DNA of 12,911 bases. It comes from an uncultured Collinsella sp. GTDB taxonomy: Bacteria; Actinomycetota; Coriobacteriia; Coriobacteriales; Coriobacteriaceae. Location: NCBI GenBank assembly GCA_902494625.1, contig CABUUB010000052.1, forward strand, positions 1 to 12,911. The letters are read 5' to 3'. The notes beneath the pieces are model-generated. The model did not search any database, was not told the origin of the DNA, and saw nothing but the letters and a program-made list of their open reading frames with translations. Positions 1 to 6,897 of the stretch are shown here, in pieces. The first letter of the stretch is position 1. The number at the start of each line of letters is the position of its first letter. A program made the position numbers and the translations under genes.

Positions 1-1552
1 CGAGATGTTGCCGACCGGTGTTGACCTCATTTCGTATTTCCAATTCAACGCGTTTGACATGACCGACCGCGAGACTGCCGCCATTGCCGCCGTTCGCAGC
101 GGAGCCTACCGCAAGATCGCATCCAAGCGCAGCGTGTGGTTTGCCTGCATGGCACCGGTCGGTGCCTATGACGAGTCGGTGTATACCGGCGGTTCGTTTG
201 TGCTCGACGACTGCGGTCGCGTGGTGGCCCAGGCGCCGTGTTTTGAGGAGAGTCTGCTGGTCCAGGAGATTCAGCGCGGCGTGATGCTCGATGCCCTGGA
301 AGATCACGAACTGCCCGAGTTCCGTTCCGAGGAGTGGCTGTGGCAGGCGCTGGTGCTCGCCGTGCGCGACAACGCCCGAGCCCACGGTGCGTCGCGTGCT
401 GTGGTGGCACTCGAGGGCGACTTGCCGTCGTCCCTGCTAGCGGCGCTGGCCGTCGACGCTCTGGGCCCGCGCAATGTGATTGGCCTGGTGCTGGGGCGCA
501 ACCGTATCTTTACGCCGGCGCAGGAAGAGGCCGAGGCTGCCCGCTGTGCCGCCGTCCGCGCCATCGCCGAGCGTTTACACATTCGCACCGTCGAGCGCGA
601 TGCACCGGATGCGGCGCGTGTGCTCGATCGCGACGTGTCGGCGGGTGATGCCGAGCGCCTGCGCTCGCGCACGCTGGGTCTCATGCTGGAGGACACGGCG
701 CTCGAGCTGGGTGCGATGGCGCTGAGCCCGCTGTCCAAAACCGAATACGCGCTGGCGGCGCCGGCGCTTTGCGGCGGCTACCAGGGCGACTTTGCGCCCT
801 TTGGCGATGTGTACCTGTCGACGCTTGAGTTTGTGGCGCGCGTGCGCAACCGCACGTCTGCCGTGGTGCCCCAAGAGCTCGTGACGCTCAACGCGGTGGA
901 AGACTGCATGGAGCGAGTGTTGGCGCAGGCGCTCTCGACGCTCGATGGTCCGGTCGATATGCTCGACCGCGCGGCACAGCTGCTCGGCGGGCTTGAGCCG
1001 GGTGAGGTCGATGGCGCGCTCGAGGCGCACGTGGACCGCAGCCGACCCTTCGACGACATCCCGATGGCCGCTGGCAAGCCTGAGGCCTGCTCGCTGCTGC
1101 TGATGCTCGTGCGTCAGGGCGAGCCCGCCCGCCGCATGCTGCCGACGGCGCCGATCGTCTCGGCCCGTTCGTTTGCCGAGCGTGCCTGGCCGTATATGCT
1201 CGCGTGGTCCGACCTGGGGCTTAACGGCAAGGAGCGTATGACGGTCGATTCGCTGGCGCGCGCCGAGGTGCGCCGTTTTGCTGACGAGGATACGAGCGAG
1301 CGCGTGCGAAACGAGATGATGGGCGTGCTGGGCGAGCTACTGGGTATTTCGCCCGAGCAGATGGAGGAGCTGCGCTCTGAGGACGGTCAGCGTCGTTTGC
1401 ACGAGGGAATGAAAAAGTTCGAGGGCGAGGTTCAGGACGCCATCGATAAGATGATGGGCGGTCAGGGCGGCTCGCAAGGTAGTCCCCAGGGTGGCCCGAT
1501 GCCGCATCCGCCGGTTGATCCCCGTCAGTTTCCCTTTTTCTCGCAGAACTAA
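1..1552 (+). CDS. NAD+ synthetase-like protein (glutamine-dependent type), 5'-truncated, degenerate ATP site
   Basis: The frame is open to the window edge (a GAG codon precedes the first visible ATG at 5), so the true start and the nitrilase-domain cysteine lie upstream. Residues are numbered from that ATG. Residues 1-90 match the end of the glutaminase (CN-hydrolase) domain of two-domain NadE proteins, with a GAYDESVYTGGSFVLDD stretch. Residues 125-285 match the NAD synthetase ATP-pyrophosphatase domain: VDALGPRNVIG, then LSKTEYAL (243-250), then GDFAPFGDVYLS. The family reaction is amidation of deamido-NAD+ using ATP and glutamine. The ATP loop, normally SGGxDS, reads EGDLPS here (137-142), losing the first Ser, one Gly and the Asp. 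Residues about 370-515 form a C-terminal extension that I do not recognise; it is Glu/Met-rich and ends in a Gly/Pro/Gln tail. Family membership is fairly sure; NAD synthetase activity is doubtful. Confidence 0.8.
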   Translation, partial: EMLPTGVDLISYFQFNAFDMTDRETAAIAAVRSGAYRKIASKRSVWFACMAPVGAYDESVYTGGSFVLDDCGRVVAQAPCFEESLLVQEIQRGVMLDALEDHELPEFRSEEWLWQALVLAVRDNARAHGASRAVVALEGDLPSSLLAALAVDALGPRNVIGLVLGRNRIFTPAQEEAEAARCAAVRAIAERLHIRTVERDAPDAARVLDRDVSAGDAERLRSRTLGLMLEDTALELGAMALSPLSKTEYALAAPALCGGYQGDFAPFGDVYLSTLEFVARVRNRTSAVVPQELVTLNAVEDCMERVLAQALSTLDGPVDMLDRAAQLLGGLEPGEVDGALEAHVDRSRPFDDIPMAAGKPEACSLLLMLVRQGEPARRMLPTAPIVSARSFAERAWPYMLAWSDLGLNGKERMTVDSLARAEVRRFADEDTSERVRNEMMGVLGELLGISPEQMEELRSEDGQRRLHEGMKKFEGEVQDAIDKMMGGQGGSQGSPQGGPMPHPPVDPRQFPFFSQN

Positions 1553-1555
1553 ACT

Positions 1556-1579
1556 GGGGATGGGATTTGCTCCCAACCC
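1556..1579 (+). terminator. Weak hairpin after the NAD synthetase-like gene
   Basis: TGGGA (1561-1565) pairs with TCCCA (1571-1575) around a TTTGC loop, and outer GGG/CCC pairs are possible across an A-A mismatch. It starts four bases after the stop codon, but no T-run follows. It may be a weak or factor-assisted terminator, or chance. Confidence 0.3.
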
Positions 1580-1611
1580 TGATACTTCAACTAAGCATCT
1601 TGACCCCGTTG

Positions 1612-1620
1612 TGTTATTCT
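1612..1620 (+). promoter_or_regulatory. Candidate extended -10 promoter of ruvCAB
   Basis: The sequence TG-T-TATTCT fits an extended -10 element (TGnTATnnT). No well-spaced -35 is visible: a TTGACC at 1600-1605 is only 9 bases away. The SOS box begins two bases downstream, so a bound repressor would cover the start-site region. Confidence 0.5.
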
Positions 1621-1634
1621 AGAACAGACGTTCG
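1621..1634 (+). promoter_or_regulatory. SOS box (LexA operator) upstream of ruvC
   Basis: AGAACAGACGTTCG agrees at 12 of 14 positions with the Gram-positive LexA consensus CGAACRNRYGTTYC as I remember it, and has perfect GAAC-N4-GTTC half-sites. It sits 56 bases before the ruvC start and directly after a candidate extended -10. ruv genes are SOS-induced in other bacteria, so the position makes biological sense. No other box of this kind was noticed in the window. Confidence 0.75.
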
Positions 1635-1689
1635 TGAATAGTGCGCGGAGCCTTGTCTCGCGCCGGGCTTTTGGCGAGGGGAGGTTGGC

Positions 1690-2211
1690 TTGGTCATTTT
1701 GGGTATCGACCCCGGTTTGGCCCATACGGGTTGGGGGATTATCGAGGAGCGGCGTGGCGAGGTTCGCTGCCGTGCCTATGGCTGCATCGAGACCAGTGCC
1801 GGAAGTCCGCTCGCGGTGCGCCTGTCGCATATCGCCCATGACCTCAAGGATGTCGTCGAGCGTTATCGACCCGACACGGCTGCTGTCGAGAGCATCTATT
1901 TTGGCGCCAACGTTCGTTCGGCCATCCCCACGGCGCATGCCCGCGGCGCTGCGCTCGTGGCGCTTTCGGAGTGCGCGCTCGAGATTGGCGAGTACACGCC
2001 CATGCAGATCAAACAAGCTGTGGTGGGCACCGGCGCCGCGGACAAGCGGCAGGTCGCCTACATGGTACGCACGCTCACGCAGCTCGACCACGACCCGCAT
2101 CCCGACCATGCCGCCGATGCCCTGGCCTGCGCCATCTGCCATGTAAACCTCAGCCGCACCCGCGCCCTCACCGGTGGCGAGTTCTATCAACAGAGAGGAA
2201 CCGGATACTGA
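1690..2211 (+). CDS. ruvC: Holliday junction resolvase RuvC
   Basis: The 173-aa product is the metal-dependent endonuclease that cuts Holliday junctions symmetrically during recombination repair, working with RuvAB. It begins MVILGIDPGLAHTGWG, with catalytic Asp7. Glu67 lies in AAVESIYFGANVRSA, and the C-terminal motif DHAADALACA carries His140 and Asp143. This gives a D-E-H-D set, as in Thermus RuvC, rather than D-E-D-D. The start is TTG, chosen because AGGGGAGG ends five bases upstream and the conserved ILGIDPG begins immediately after. Its TGA overlaps the ruvA ATG by one base, so translation is probably coupled. An SOS box upstream suggests DNA-damage induction. Length is normal for the family. 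Confidence 0.97.
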   Translation: MVILGIDPGLAHTGWGIIEERRGEVRCRAYGCIETSAGSPLAVRLSHIAHDLKDVVERYRPDTAAVESIYFGANVRSAIPTAHARGAALVALSECALEIGEYTPMQIKQAVVGTGAADKRQVAYMVRTLTQLDHDPHPDHAADALACAICHVNLSRTRALTGGEFYQQRGTGY

Positions 2212-2831
2212 TGATTTCCCAGCTCCACGGAACGCTTGTCGAAGCCACGATGAGCTCTGCTGTCGTCGATGTGTCGGGCGTTGGCTTCGAGCTCGGCATC
2301 TCGGGCAGCACTGCGGCCACGTTGCCGACGCCCGGCGGCGAGGTCCGCCTCTACACACGTATGCAGGTGCGCGAGGACGCCATGACACTTTTCGGTTTTT
2401 CCTCAAAGGATGAGCGCACGATGTTCGACCGGCTCGTGTCCGTCTCGGGCGTTGGCCCGCGCTTGGCGCTCGCCGTGCTTTCCACCTATACCGTGGGGCA
2501 GCTGTACTCGTTGGTGATGTCCGAGGACGACAAGGGCATGGCCAAGGTACCCGGCGTGGGCAAAAAGACAGCTCAGCGCCTGATCCTGGAACTCAAGAGT
2601 ACCTTTGCCAAGGACAAGGGCTTTGTGCCGGTCGACGTGATTCCCGGACAGGTTTCGATGCCGGTTCCCGCCGCCGCTCCTTCGGCGATTGATGACGCCC
2701 GTGCGGCACTCCTTTCCATGGGCTTTAGCCCGCAGGAGACCGATGTTGCCCTGAGCGGGTATGATGGGCAGAATATGCGTGTCGAGGATCTGCTCGGCGC
2801 GGCGCTTAAGCGACTCGGAATGGATGCGTGA
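2211..2831 (+). CDS. ruvA: Holliday junction branch migration protein RuvA
   Basis: The 206-aa product is the tetrameric junction-binding subunit that loads RuvB rings. Residues 1-65 form the OB-fold domain (MISQLHGTLVEA, then YTRMQVREDAMTLFGF). Two helix-hairpin-helix motifs follow: SVSGVGPRLALAVLS at 77-91 and KVPGVGKKTAQRLILELK at 112-129. A Pro/Val/Ala-rich linker (about 140-158) leads to the small three-helix domain III, 159-206 (DDARAALLSMGFS, then EDLLGAALKRLG), which contacts RuvB. The start is the ATG in the TGATG overlap with ruvC, with AGAGAGGA about 11 bases upstream. The reading frame remains open further upstream, but the conserved N-terminus fixes this start. It overlaps ruvB in the same TGATG way. 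Confidence 0.97.
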   Translation: MISQLHGTLVEATMSSAVVDVSGVGFELGISGSTAATLPTPGGEVRLYTRMQVREDAMTLFGFSSKDERTMFDRLVSVSGVGPRLALAVLSTYTVGQLYSLVMSEDDKGMAKVPGVGKKTAQRLILELKSTFAKDKGFVPVDVIPGQVSMPVPAAAPSAIDDARAALLSMGFSPQETDVALSGYDGQNMRVEDLLGAALKRLGMDA

Positions 2832-3898
2832 TGTGGGAAGCCGATGACTCTCAGGACCTGTGGGCGACGCCCGGCAACTCGCCGGCGGCATCCATGGCGC
2901 ACGGCGAGCGCATGGTGGGCTCGGAGCTGACGGCCGAGGACCTCGATGTCGACCGCACTTTGCGCCCCCAGCGCCTGGACGATTACTGTGGCCAGGAGCA
3001 CATCAAGCAGAGCCTGCGCGTGTTGATCGAAGCGGCGCAGAGCCGTGGCGAGACGCTCGACCACGTGATTTTCTCGGGTCCTCCGGGCCTGGGCAAGACC
3101 ACGCTGGCCACCGTTATCGCCAACGAGCTGGGCGCTCAGATCAAGACGACGAGTGGCCCTGCCATCGCGCGCACCGGCGACCTGGCGGCCATCCTTACTA
3201 ACTTGCAGCCGGGTGATGTGCTGTTTATCGACGAGATCCACCGCCTCAACCGTTCGGTCGAGGAAGTCCTGTACCCCGCGATGGAGGACTTTGCCCTCGA
3301 TATTGTGATTGGCAAGGGTCCGGCGGCGCGCTCGATTCGCCTGGATATCCCCAAGTTTACGCTGGTAGCGGCAACGACCCGCTCGGGCATGTTGACCGGC
3401 CCGTTGCGCGACCGCTTTGGCATTTCATATCGCCTGGATTACTACACGGTCGAGGAGCTTGCCCAGATTGTGACGCGTTCGGCAACCATCCTGGGCGTGA
3501 CGATCGACCATCCCAGTGCGCTCGAGATCGGCTCGCGTTCGCGCGGTACGCCACGTCTTGCCAACCGCCTGCTCAAGCGCGTGCGCGATTACGCACAGGT
3601 GCGCGGCAACGGTCCCATCGAGCTCGATATCTGTCGCCAGGCGCTCGAGTTCTTCGAGATCGATGAACTCGGTCTGGATTGGATGGATATTCGCATTTTG
3701 GAGACGCTCGCCAAGACGTTCTCCGGTCGTGCCGTGGGACTTACGACCCTTGCCAGCGCGGTGGGCGAGGACCCGGGCACGCTCGAGGATGTCTATGAGC
3801 CCTATCTGCTGCAGTGCGGCTTGATGATTCGCACGCCTCAGGGCCGTCAGGCAACGCTTCGCACCTTTGAGCACCTGGGGATTGAACCTACCGTTTAG
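2831..3898 (+). CDS. ruvB: Holliday junction branch migration helicase RuvB
   Basis: The 355-aa AAA+ ATPase is the hexameric motor that drives branch migration with RuvA. Walker A is SGPPGLGKTTLA (82-93) and Walker B is VLFIDEIHRL (130-139). Sensor 1 is AATTRSGML (180-188), the arginine finger lies in LRDRFGIS (192-199), and sensor 2 lies in GTPRLANRLLKRVRD (239-253). The C-terminal winged helix spans about 280-350 (LDWMDIRIL, then GEDPGTLEDVYEPYLLQCG). The ATG overlaps the ruvA stop in TGATG; an in-frame GTG at 2828 just before it is the alternative start. The N-terminal 30 residues are variable and acidic/polar. No intrinsic terminator is visible after the TAG. Confidence 0.97.
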   Translation: MWEADDSQDLWATPGNSPAASMAHGERMVGSELTAEDLDVDRTLRPQRLDDYCGQEHIKQSLRVLIEAAQSRGETLDHVIFSGPPGLGKTTLATVIANELGAQIKTTSGPAIARTGDLAAILTNLQPGDVLFIDEIHRLNRSVEEVLYPAMEDFALDIVIGKGPAARSIRLDIPKFTLVAATTRSGMLTGPLRDRFGISYRLDYYTVEELAQIVTRSATILGVTIDHPSALEIGSRSRGTPRLANRLLKRVRDYAQVRGNGPIELDICRQALEFFEIDELGLDWMDIRILETLAKTFSGRAVGLTTLASAVGEDPGTLEDVYEPYLLQCGLMIRTPQGRQATLRTFEHLGIEPTV

Positions 3899-3974
3899 GG
3901 CGCTTTGTTTTGGCTAGTCTGTAGGCTATCGCTGAGCATTGGATAAACATATCGCCATTCATCGGTTACGGGTG

Positions 3975-4002
3975 TTTTACTATTGCGCGCCCGTGCTATG
4001 CT
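3975..4002 (+). promoter_or_regulatory. Candidate fhs promoter with extended -10
   Basis: TTTTAC (3975-3980), a 16-base spacer, and TATGCT (3997-4002) preceded by TG-C make an extended -10 promoter. The start site would fall near 4009, giving a leader of about 34 bases, too short for a riboswitch. The remaining ruvB-fhs gap (3899-3974) shows nothing recognisable. Confidence 0.6.
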
Positions 4003-4042
4003 GAATTGGTCTTTTTCTCATTCGGTAACGAAAGGACCGCCC

Positions 4043-5710
4043 ATGCCTACTGACATCGAAATCGCACGTTCCGTCACGCCGCTGCCCATTACCGAGGTGG
4101 CTAAGAACGCCGGCGTCGACGTAAAGCACCTGATTCCGTACGGCTTCGACAAGGCTAAGGTTGACTATTCACTGCTCAACGAGCCGACCGATCACCAGGC
4201 CAAGCTCGTCCTCGTGACCGCTATCAACCCAACGCCTGCGGGCGAGGGCAAGACCACCACGACCATCGGTCTGGCCGATGGCCTGCGTCGTCGCGGCGTC
4301 AAGAGTGCCGTGGCCCTGCGCGAGCCTTCGCTCGGCCCCGTCTTTGGCGTTAAGGGCGGTGCTGCCGGCGGCGGCTGGGCTCAGGTCATCCCCATGGAGG
4401 ATATCAACCTGCACTTTACCGGCGACTTCCACGCTATCGGTGCTGCCAATAACCTGCTGGCCGCAATGCTCGACAACCATATTCAGCAGGGCAATCAGCT
4501 CGGTATTGACGTTAAGCGCATCACTTGGAAGCGCGTCGTCGATATGAACGACCGTCAGCTGCGCCACGTTATCGACGGCATTGGCGGTAAGGCCCAGGGC
4601 GTGCCGCGCGAGGACGGCTTCGATATTACCGTCGCCTCCGAGGTCATGGCAATCCTGTGCCTGTCTACGAGCATCAGCGACCTCAAGGAGCGCCTGGGCG
4701 AGATCGTCGTCGGCTACAGCTTTGCCGGCGAGCCCGTCCGTGCCCGCGACCTTAAGGCCCAGGGTGCCATGGCCGCGTTGCTTAAGGATGCGCTCAAGCC
4801 CAACCTGGTGCAAACGCTCGAGGGCACGCCCGCGTTTGTCCACGGCGGTCCCTTCGCCAACATTGCCCACGGCTGCAACTCTATCATGGCCACGCGTATG
4901 GCGATGCGCTTTGGCGATGTCGCCATTACCGAGGCCGGCTTTGGTGCCGATTTGGGCGCCGAGAAATTCCTCGACATCAAGTGCCGCATGACGGGCGTTC
5001 GCCCCAGCGCCGTCGTGATCGTCGCGACCGCTCGTGCGCTGAAGTACAACGGCGGTGTCGCCAAGGCCGACCTCAACGAGGAGAACCTCGAGGCACTCAA
5101 GGCTGGCATGCCCAACCTGCTGCGTCACGTCGACAACATCCAGAACGTTTATGGTCTGCCCTGCGTGGTCGCCATCAACCGATTCCCGACGGACACCGAG
5201 GCCGAGCTTGCGCTCATCGAGTCCGAGTGCCAGAAGCTCGGCGTCAACGTTAAGCTTTCCGAGGTCTGGGCCAAGGGCGGCGAGGGCGCGCTCGACCTGG
5301 CCGATGAGGTCATGCGTCTGATTGAGCAGCCGAGCGAGCTCAAGTTTGCCTATGAGGACGGCGCTGATGTCGCTGATGCCCTCGAGGCTGTTGCCACCAA
5401 GGTCTACCGCGCCGACGGCGTCGACTTTACGCCGGCCGCCAAGCGCCAGCTCGCCGAGCTGCGCGAGAACGGCTTTGGCAACCTGCCGGTGTGCGTGGCC
5501 AAGACGCAGTACAGCTTTAGCGACAACGCCAAGGCCCTGGGCGCTCCCGAGAACTTCCGCATCACCGTGCGTGAGCTCAAGGTTTCCGCCGGTGCCCACT
5601 TTGTGGTCGCGCTGACTGGCAGCGTTCTGACCATGCCGGGTCTGCCCAAGGTGCCCGCGGCAGAGAACATCGACGTCGACAACGACGGCAACATCACCGG
5701 CCTGTTCTAA
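4043..5710 (+). CDS. fhs: Formate-tetrahydrofolate ligase
   Basis: The 555-aa cytosolic enzyme joins formate to tetrahydrofolate using ATP, giving 10-formyl-THF for purine and formyl-Met synthesis. The nucleotide loop is PTPAGEGKTTTTIGLADG (63-80). The first family signature covers GGGWAQVIPMEDINLHFTGD (109-128), and VHGGPFANIAHGCNS (266-280) and TEAGFGADLGAEKF (296-309) are also present. The length is exactly typical. The ATG at 4043 is chosen because AAAGGA ends six bases upstream and the conserved N-terminus MPTDIEIA begins there; the frame is open 20 codons further up, but that overlaps the promoter. It has its own promoter and terminator, so it appears monocistronic. Reading against the coding strand gives a long open frame that is a codon-bias artefact. 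Confidence 0.97.
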   Translation: MPTDIEIARSVTPLPITEVAKNAGVDVKHLIPYGFDKAKVDYSLLNEPTDHQAKLVLVTAINPTPAGEGKTTTTIGLADGLRRRGVKSAVALREPSLGPVFGVKGGAAGGGWAQVIPMEDINLHFTGDFHAIGAANNLLAAMLDNHIQQGNQLGIDVKRITWKRVVDMNDRQLRHVIDGIGGKAQGVPREDGFDITVASEVMAILCLSTSISDLKERLGEIVVGYSFAGEPVRARDLKAQGAMAALLKDALKPNLVQTLEGTPAFVHGGPFANIAHGCNSIMATRMAMRFGDVAITEAGFGADLGAEKFLDIKCRMTGVRPSAVVIVATARALKYNGGVAKADLNEENLEALKAGMPNLLRHVDNIQNVYGLPCVVAINRFPTDTEAELALIESECQKLGVNVKLSEVWAKGGEGALDLADEVMRLIEQPSELKFAYEDGADVADALEAVATKVYRADGVDFTPAAKRQLAELRENGFGNLPVCVAKTQYSFSDNAKALGAPENFRITVRELKVSAGAHFVVALTGSVLTMPGLPKVPAAENIDVDNDGNITGLF

Positions 5711-5735
5711 GCCTGCTGTTCATAGCTGCTAGCCC

Positions 5736-5771
5736 GCCCCGCCGCGCCCACAAGGCACGGCGGGGCTTTTT
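5736..5771 (+). terminator. Strong intrinsic terminator of fhs
   Basis: GCCCCGCCG (5736-5744) and CGGCGGGGC (5758-5766) form a perfect 9-bp GC-rich stem. A 13-base loop contains a possible inner GCC/GGC stem. TTTTT follows at once. It lies 25 bases after the stop codon. Confidence 0.93.
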
Positions 5772-5816
5772 GATCCTTAGGCCCGCGCATGTCTTGTAGA
5801 TAGCGACGGACTCTGC

Positions 5817-5844
5817 CCGTCATAGGCTTTTGCGCGGGTAGAAT
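5817..5844 (+). promoter_or_regulatory. Candidate promoter of the PASTA-like membrane protein gene
   Basis: TAGAAT at 5839-5844 is a good -10. CCGTCA at 5817-5822 is a 3-of-6 match to a -35, with a 16-base spacer. The start site would be near 5851, leaving a leader of about 39 bases that contains the GGAAAGGAA ribosome binding site. Confidence 0.45.
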
Positions 5845-5889
5845 GCATGGATAACTTGAGGCTCACGCGCGACGGAAAGGAATCGTTGC

Positions 5890-6879
5890 ATGGATCAGGA
5901 CAAGACAACCGTGATGGGCGGCTACGGTTCCGCGCAGGCTGGCGATAGCGCCGATGCGACCCGCGTTGTTCCCAACCCCGGTTATACCGACCCCGCCGCG
6001 ACGCAGCCTTCTGTCGAGCCCACCCGGGTTATGGGCTATGGCGACACGGTGCAGGATCCTTACGCTGCATCTTCGCAAGGCCCTTATGGCAACGCAGCTC
6101 CGGATCCGTTTGATTACGCGCCGCAGGATTCTTATGCTGTCTCGACGCCGAATCCCTATGATGACCTGCCGCAGAATCCCATTCCGCAGCCTCAGCAGAC
6201 GACGTATTTGCCTCGCACGGCTCAGCCTCGTTACGAGTCGCGCGAGCCGTATCGCGAGTACCCCAAGTCGATTCCGCAATATGGTGAGGACGAGGAAGAG
6301 ACGCCGTCGCGTTCGTCGAGCGTGATCAAGAAGATCCTCATCGTACTGGCGATCTTCTTTGCGCTGTCGGTTGTGTTTGCCATCGTGTCGGGCATGCTCA
6401 ACAAGCGAGGGAGTTCAACGGCCGATACCACTGCCGAGCAAACTGAGTCCGCCTCGTCTAGCGCCGTCGATCTGAGCGATATCCCGGGGCAGTACTGGTC
6501 CAACGCCAAGAAGATCCTCAAGTCGCGCGGCGCCGATCTTTCGAATGCCGTGGTCCTGACTGATGATGGCTCAACGCCCGTCGTCGATGCCAACTGGGTC
6601 GTTACTTCTGTCTACTATAACGACAACGGCAACCTCGAAATTCAACTCACACACAAGAACAGCTCGGGCAACCCGTCCGACGGCCAAAGCGGTACCGACA
6701 GTTCGAGCTCCAATACGCTGGAGGACTTGAGCAACAAGGCACAGGAGTTGGGAGACAAGGCGCAAGAGCTGGGCGACACGGCACAAAACCTGGGCGATAC
6801 CGCGCAGAACTTGGGCGGCATGGCGACGGATGCTTGGAACGCCCTGCAAAACGGCATCTCGGGCGCGCAGGGAAACTAG
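5890..6879 (+). CDS. Single-pass membrane protein with disordered cytosolic tail and PASTA-like external domain
   Basis: 329 aa; not a protein I can name. GGAAAGGAA lies 7 bases before the ATG. Residues 1-145 are low complexity, rich in Pro, Tyr, Gln, Asp and Ser, with three similar Thr motifs: DKTTVM (4-9), DATRVV (22-27) and EPTRVM (43-48). An acidic patch (GEDEEE, 132-137) precedes the one hydrophobic helix at about 146-169. The positive residues just before it (VIKK) favour an N-in orientation. After a Ser/Thr linker, residues 195-256 (SDIPGQYWSNAKKILKSRGA, then WVVTSVYYNDNG) resemble one PASTA domain, a fold known in surface proteins and PknB-type kinases. The C-terminus is a Ser/Gly linker and four heptads (283-310). 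A role at the cell envelope is inferred. Convergent with the transporter gene; 18 bases separate the two stop codons. Confidence 0.85.
   Translation: MDQDKTTVMGGYGSAQAGDSADATRVVPNPGYTDPAATQPSVEPTRVMGYGDTVQDPYAASSQGPYGNAAPDPFDYAPQDSYAVSTPNPYDDLPQNPIPQPQQTTYLPRTAQPRYESREPYREYPKSIPQYGEDEEETPSRSSSVIKKILIVLAIFFALSVVFAIVSGMLNKRGSSTADTTAEQTESASSSAVDLSDIPGQYWSNAKKILKSRGADLSNAVVLTDDGSTPVVDANWVVTSVYYNDNGNLEIQLTHKNSSGNPSDGQSGTDSSSSNTLEDLSNKAQELGDKAQELGDTAQNLGDTAQNLGGMATDAWNALQNGISGAQGN
6736..6819 (+). repeat. Four tandem 21-bp units encoding a heptad repeat
   Basis: Four in-frame 21-bp units encode KAQELGD, KAQELGD, TAQNLGD and TAQNLGG. The DNA copies differ at silent sites (for example GAGTTGGGA against GAGCTGGGC), so the repeat has been kept at protein level. 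The A-x-x-L spacing suggests a short amphipathic helix or coiled coil. Confidence 0.9.
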
Positions 6880-6897
6880 CGGACGAGCGGAGCGGGG

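Noticed and set aside
1591..2406. 271-codon minus-strand frame over ruvC and ruvA
   Set aside because: It is a shadow of the certain genes on the plus strand, with Arg-rich, featureless translation.
3983..4042. 20-codon N-terminal extension of fhs
   Set aside because: It begins inside the promoter, before the likely transcription start, and the conserved N-terminus and Shine-Dalgarno site belong to 4043.
4169..5599. 476-codon open frame antisense to fhs
   Set aside because: Its length is a by-product of strong codon bias in fhs; the translation is repetitive, with no family features or ribosome binding site, and fhs itself is unmistakable.
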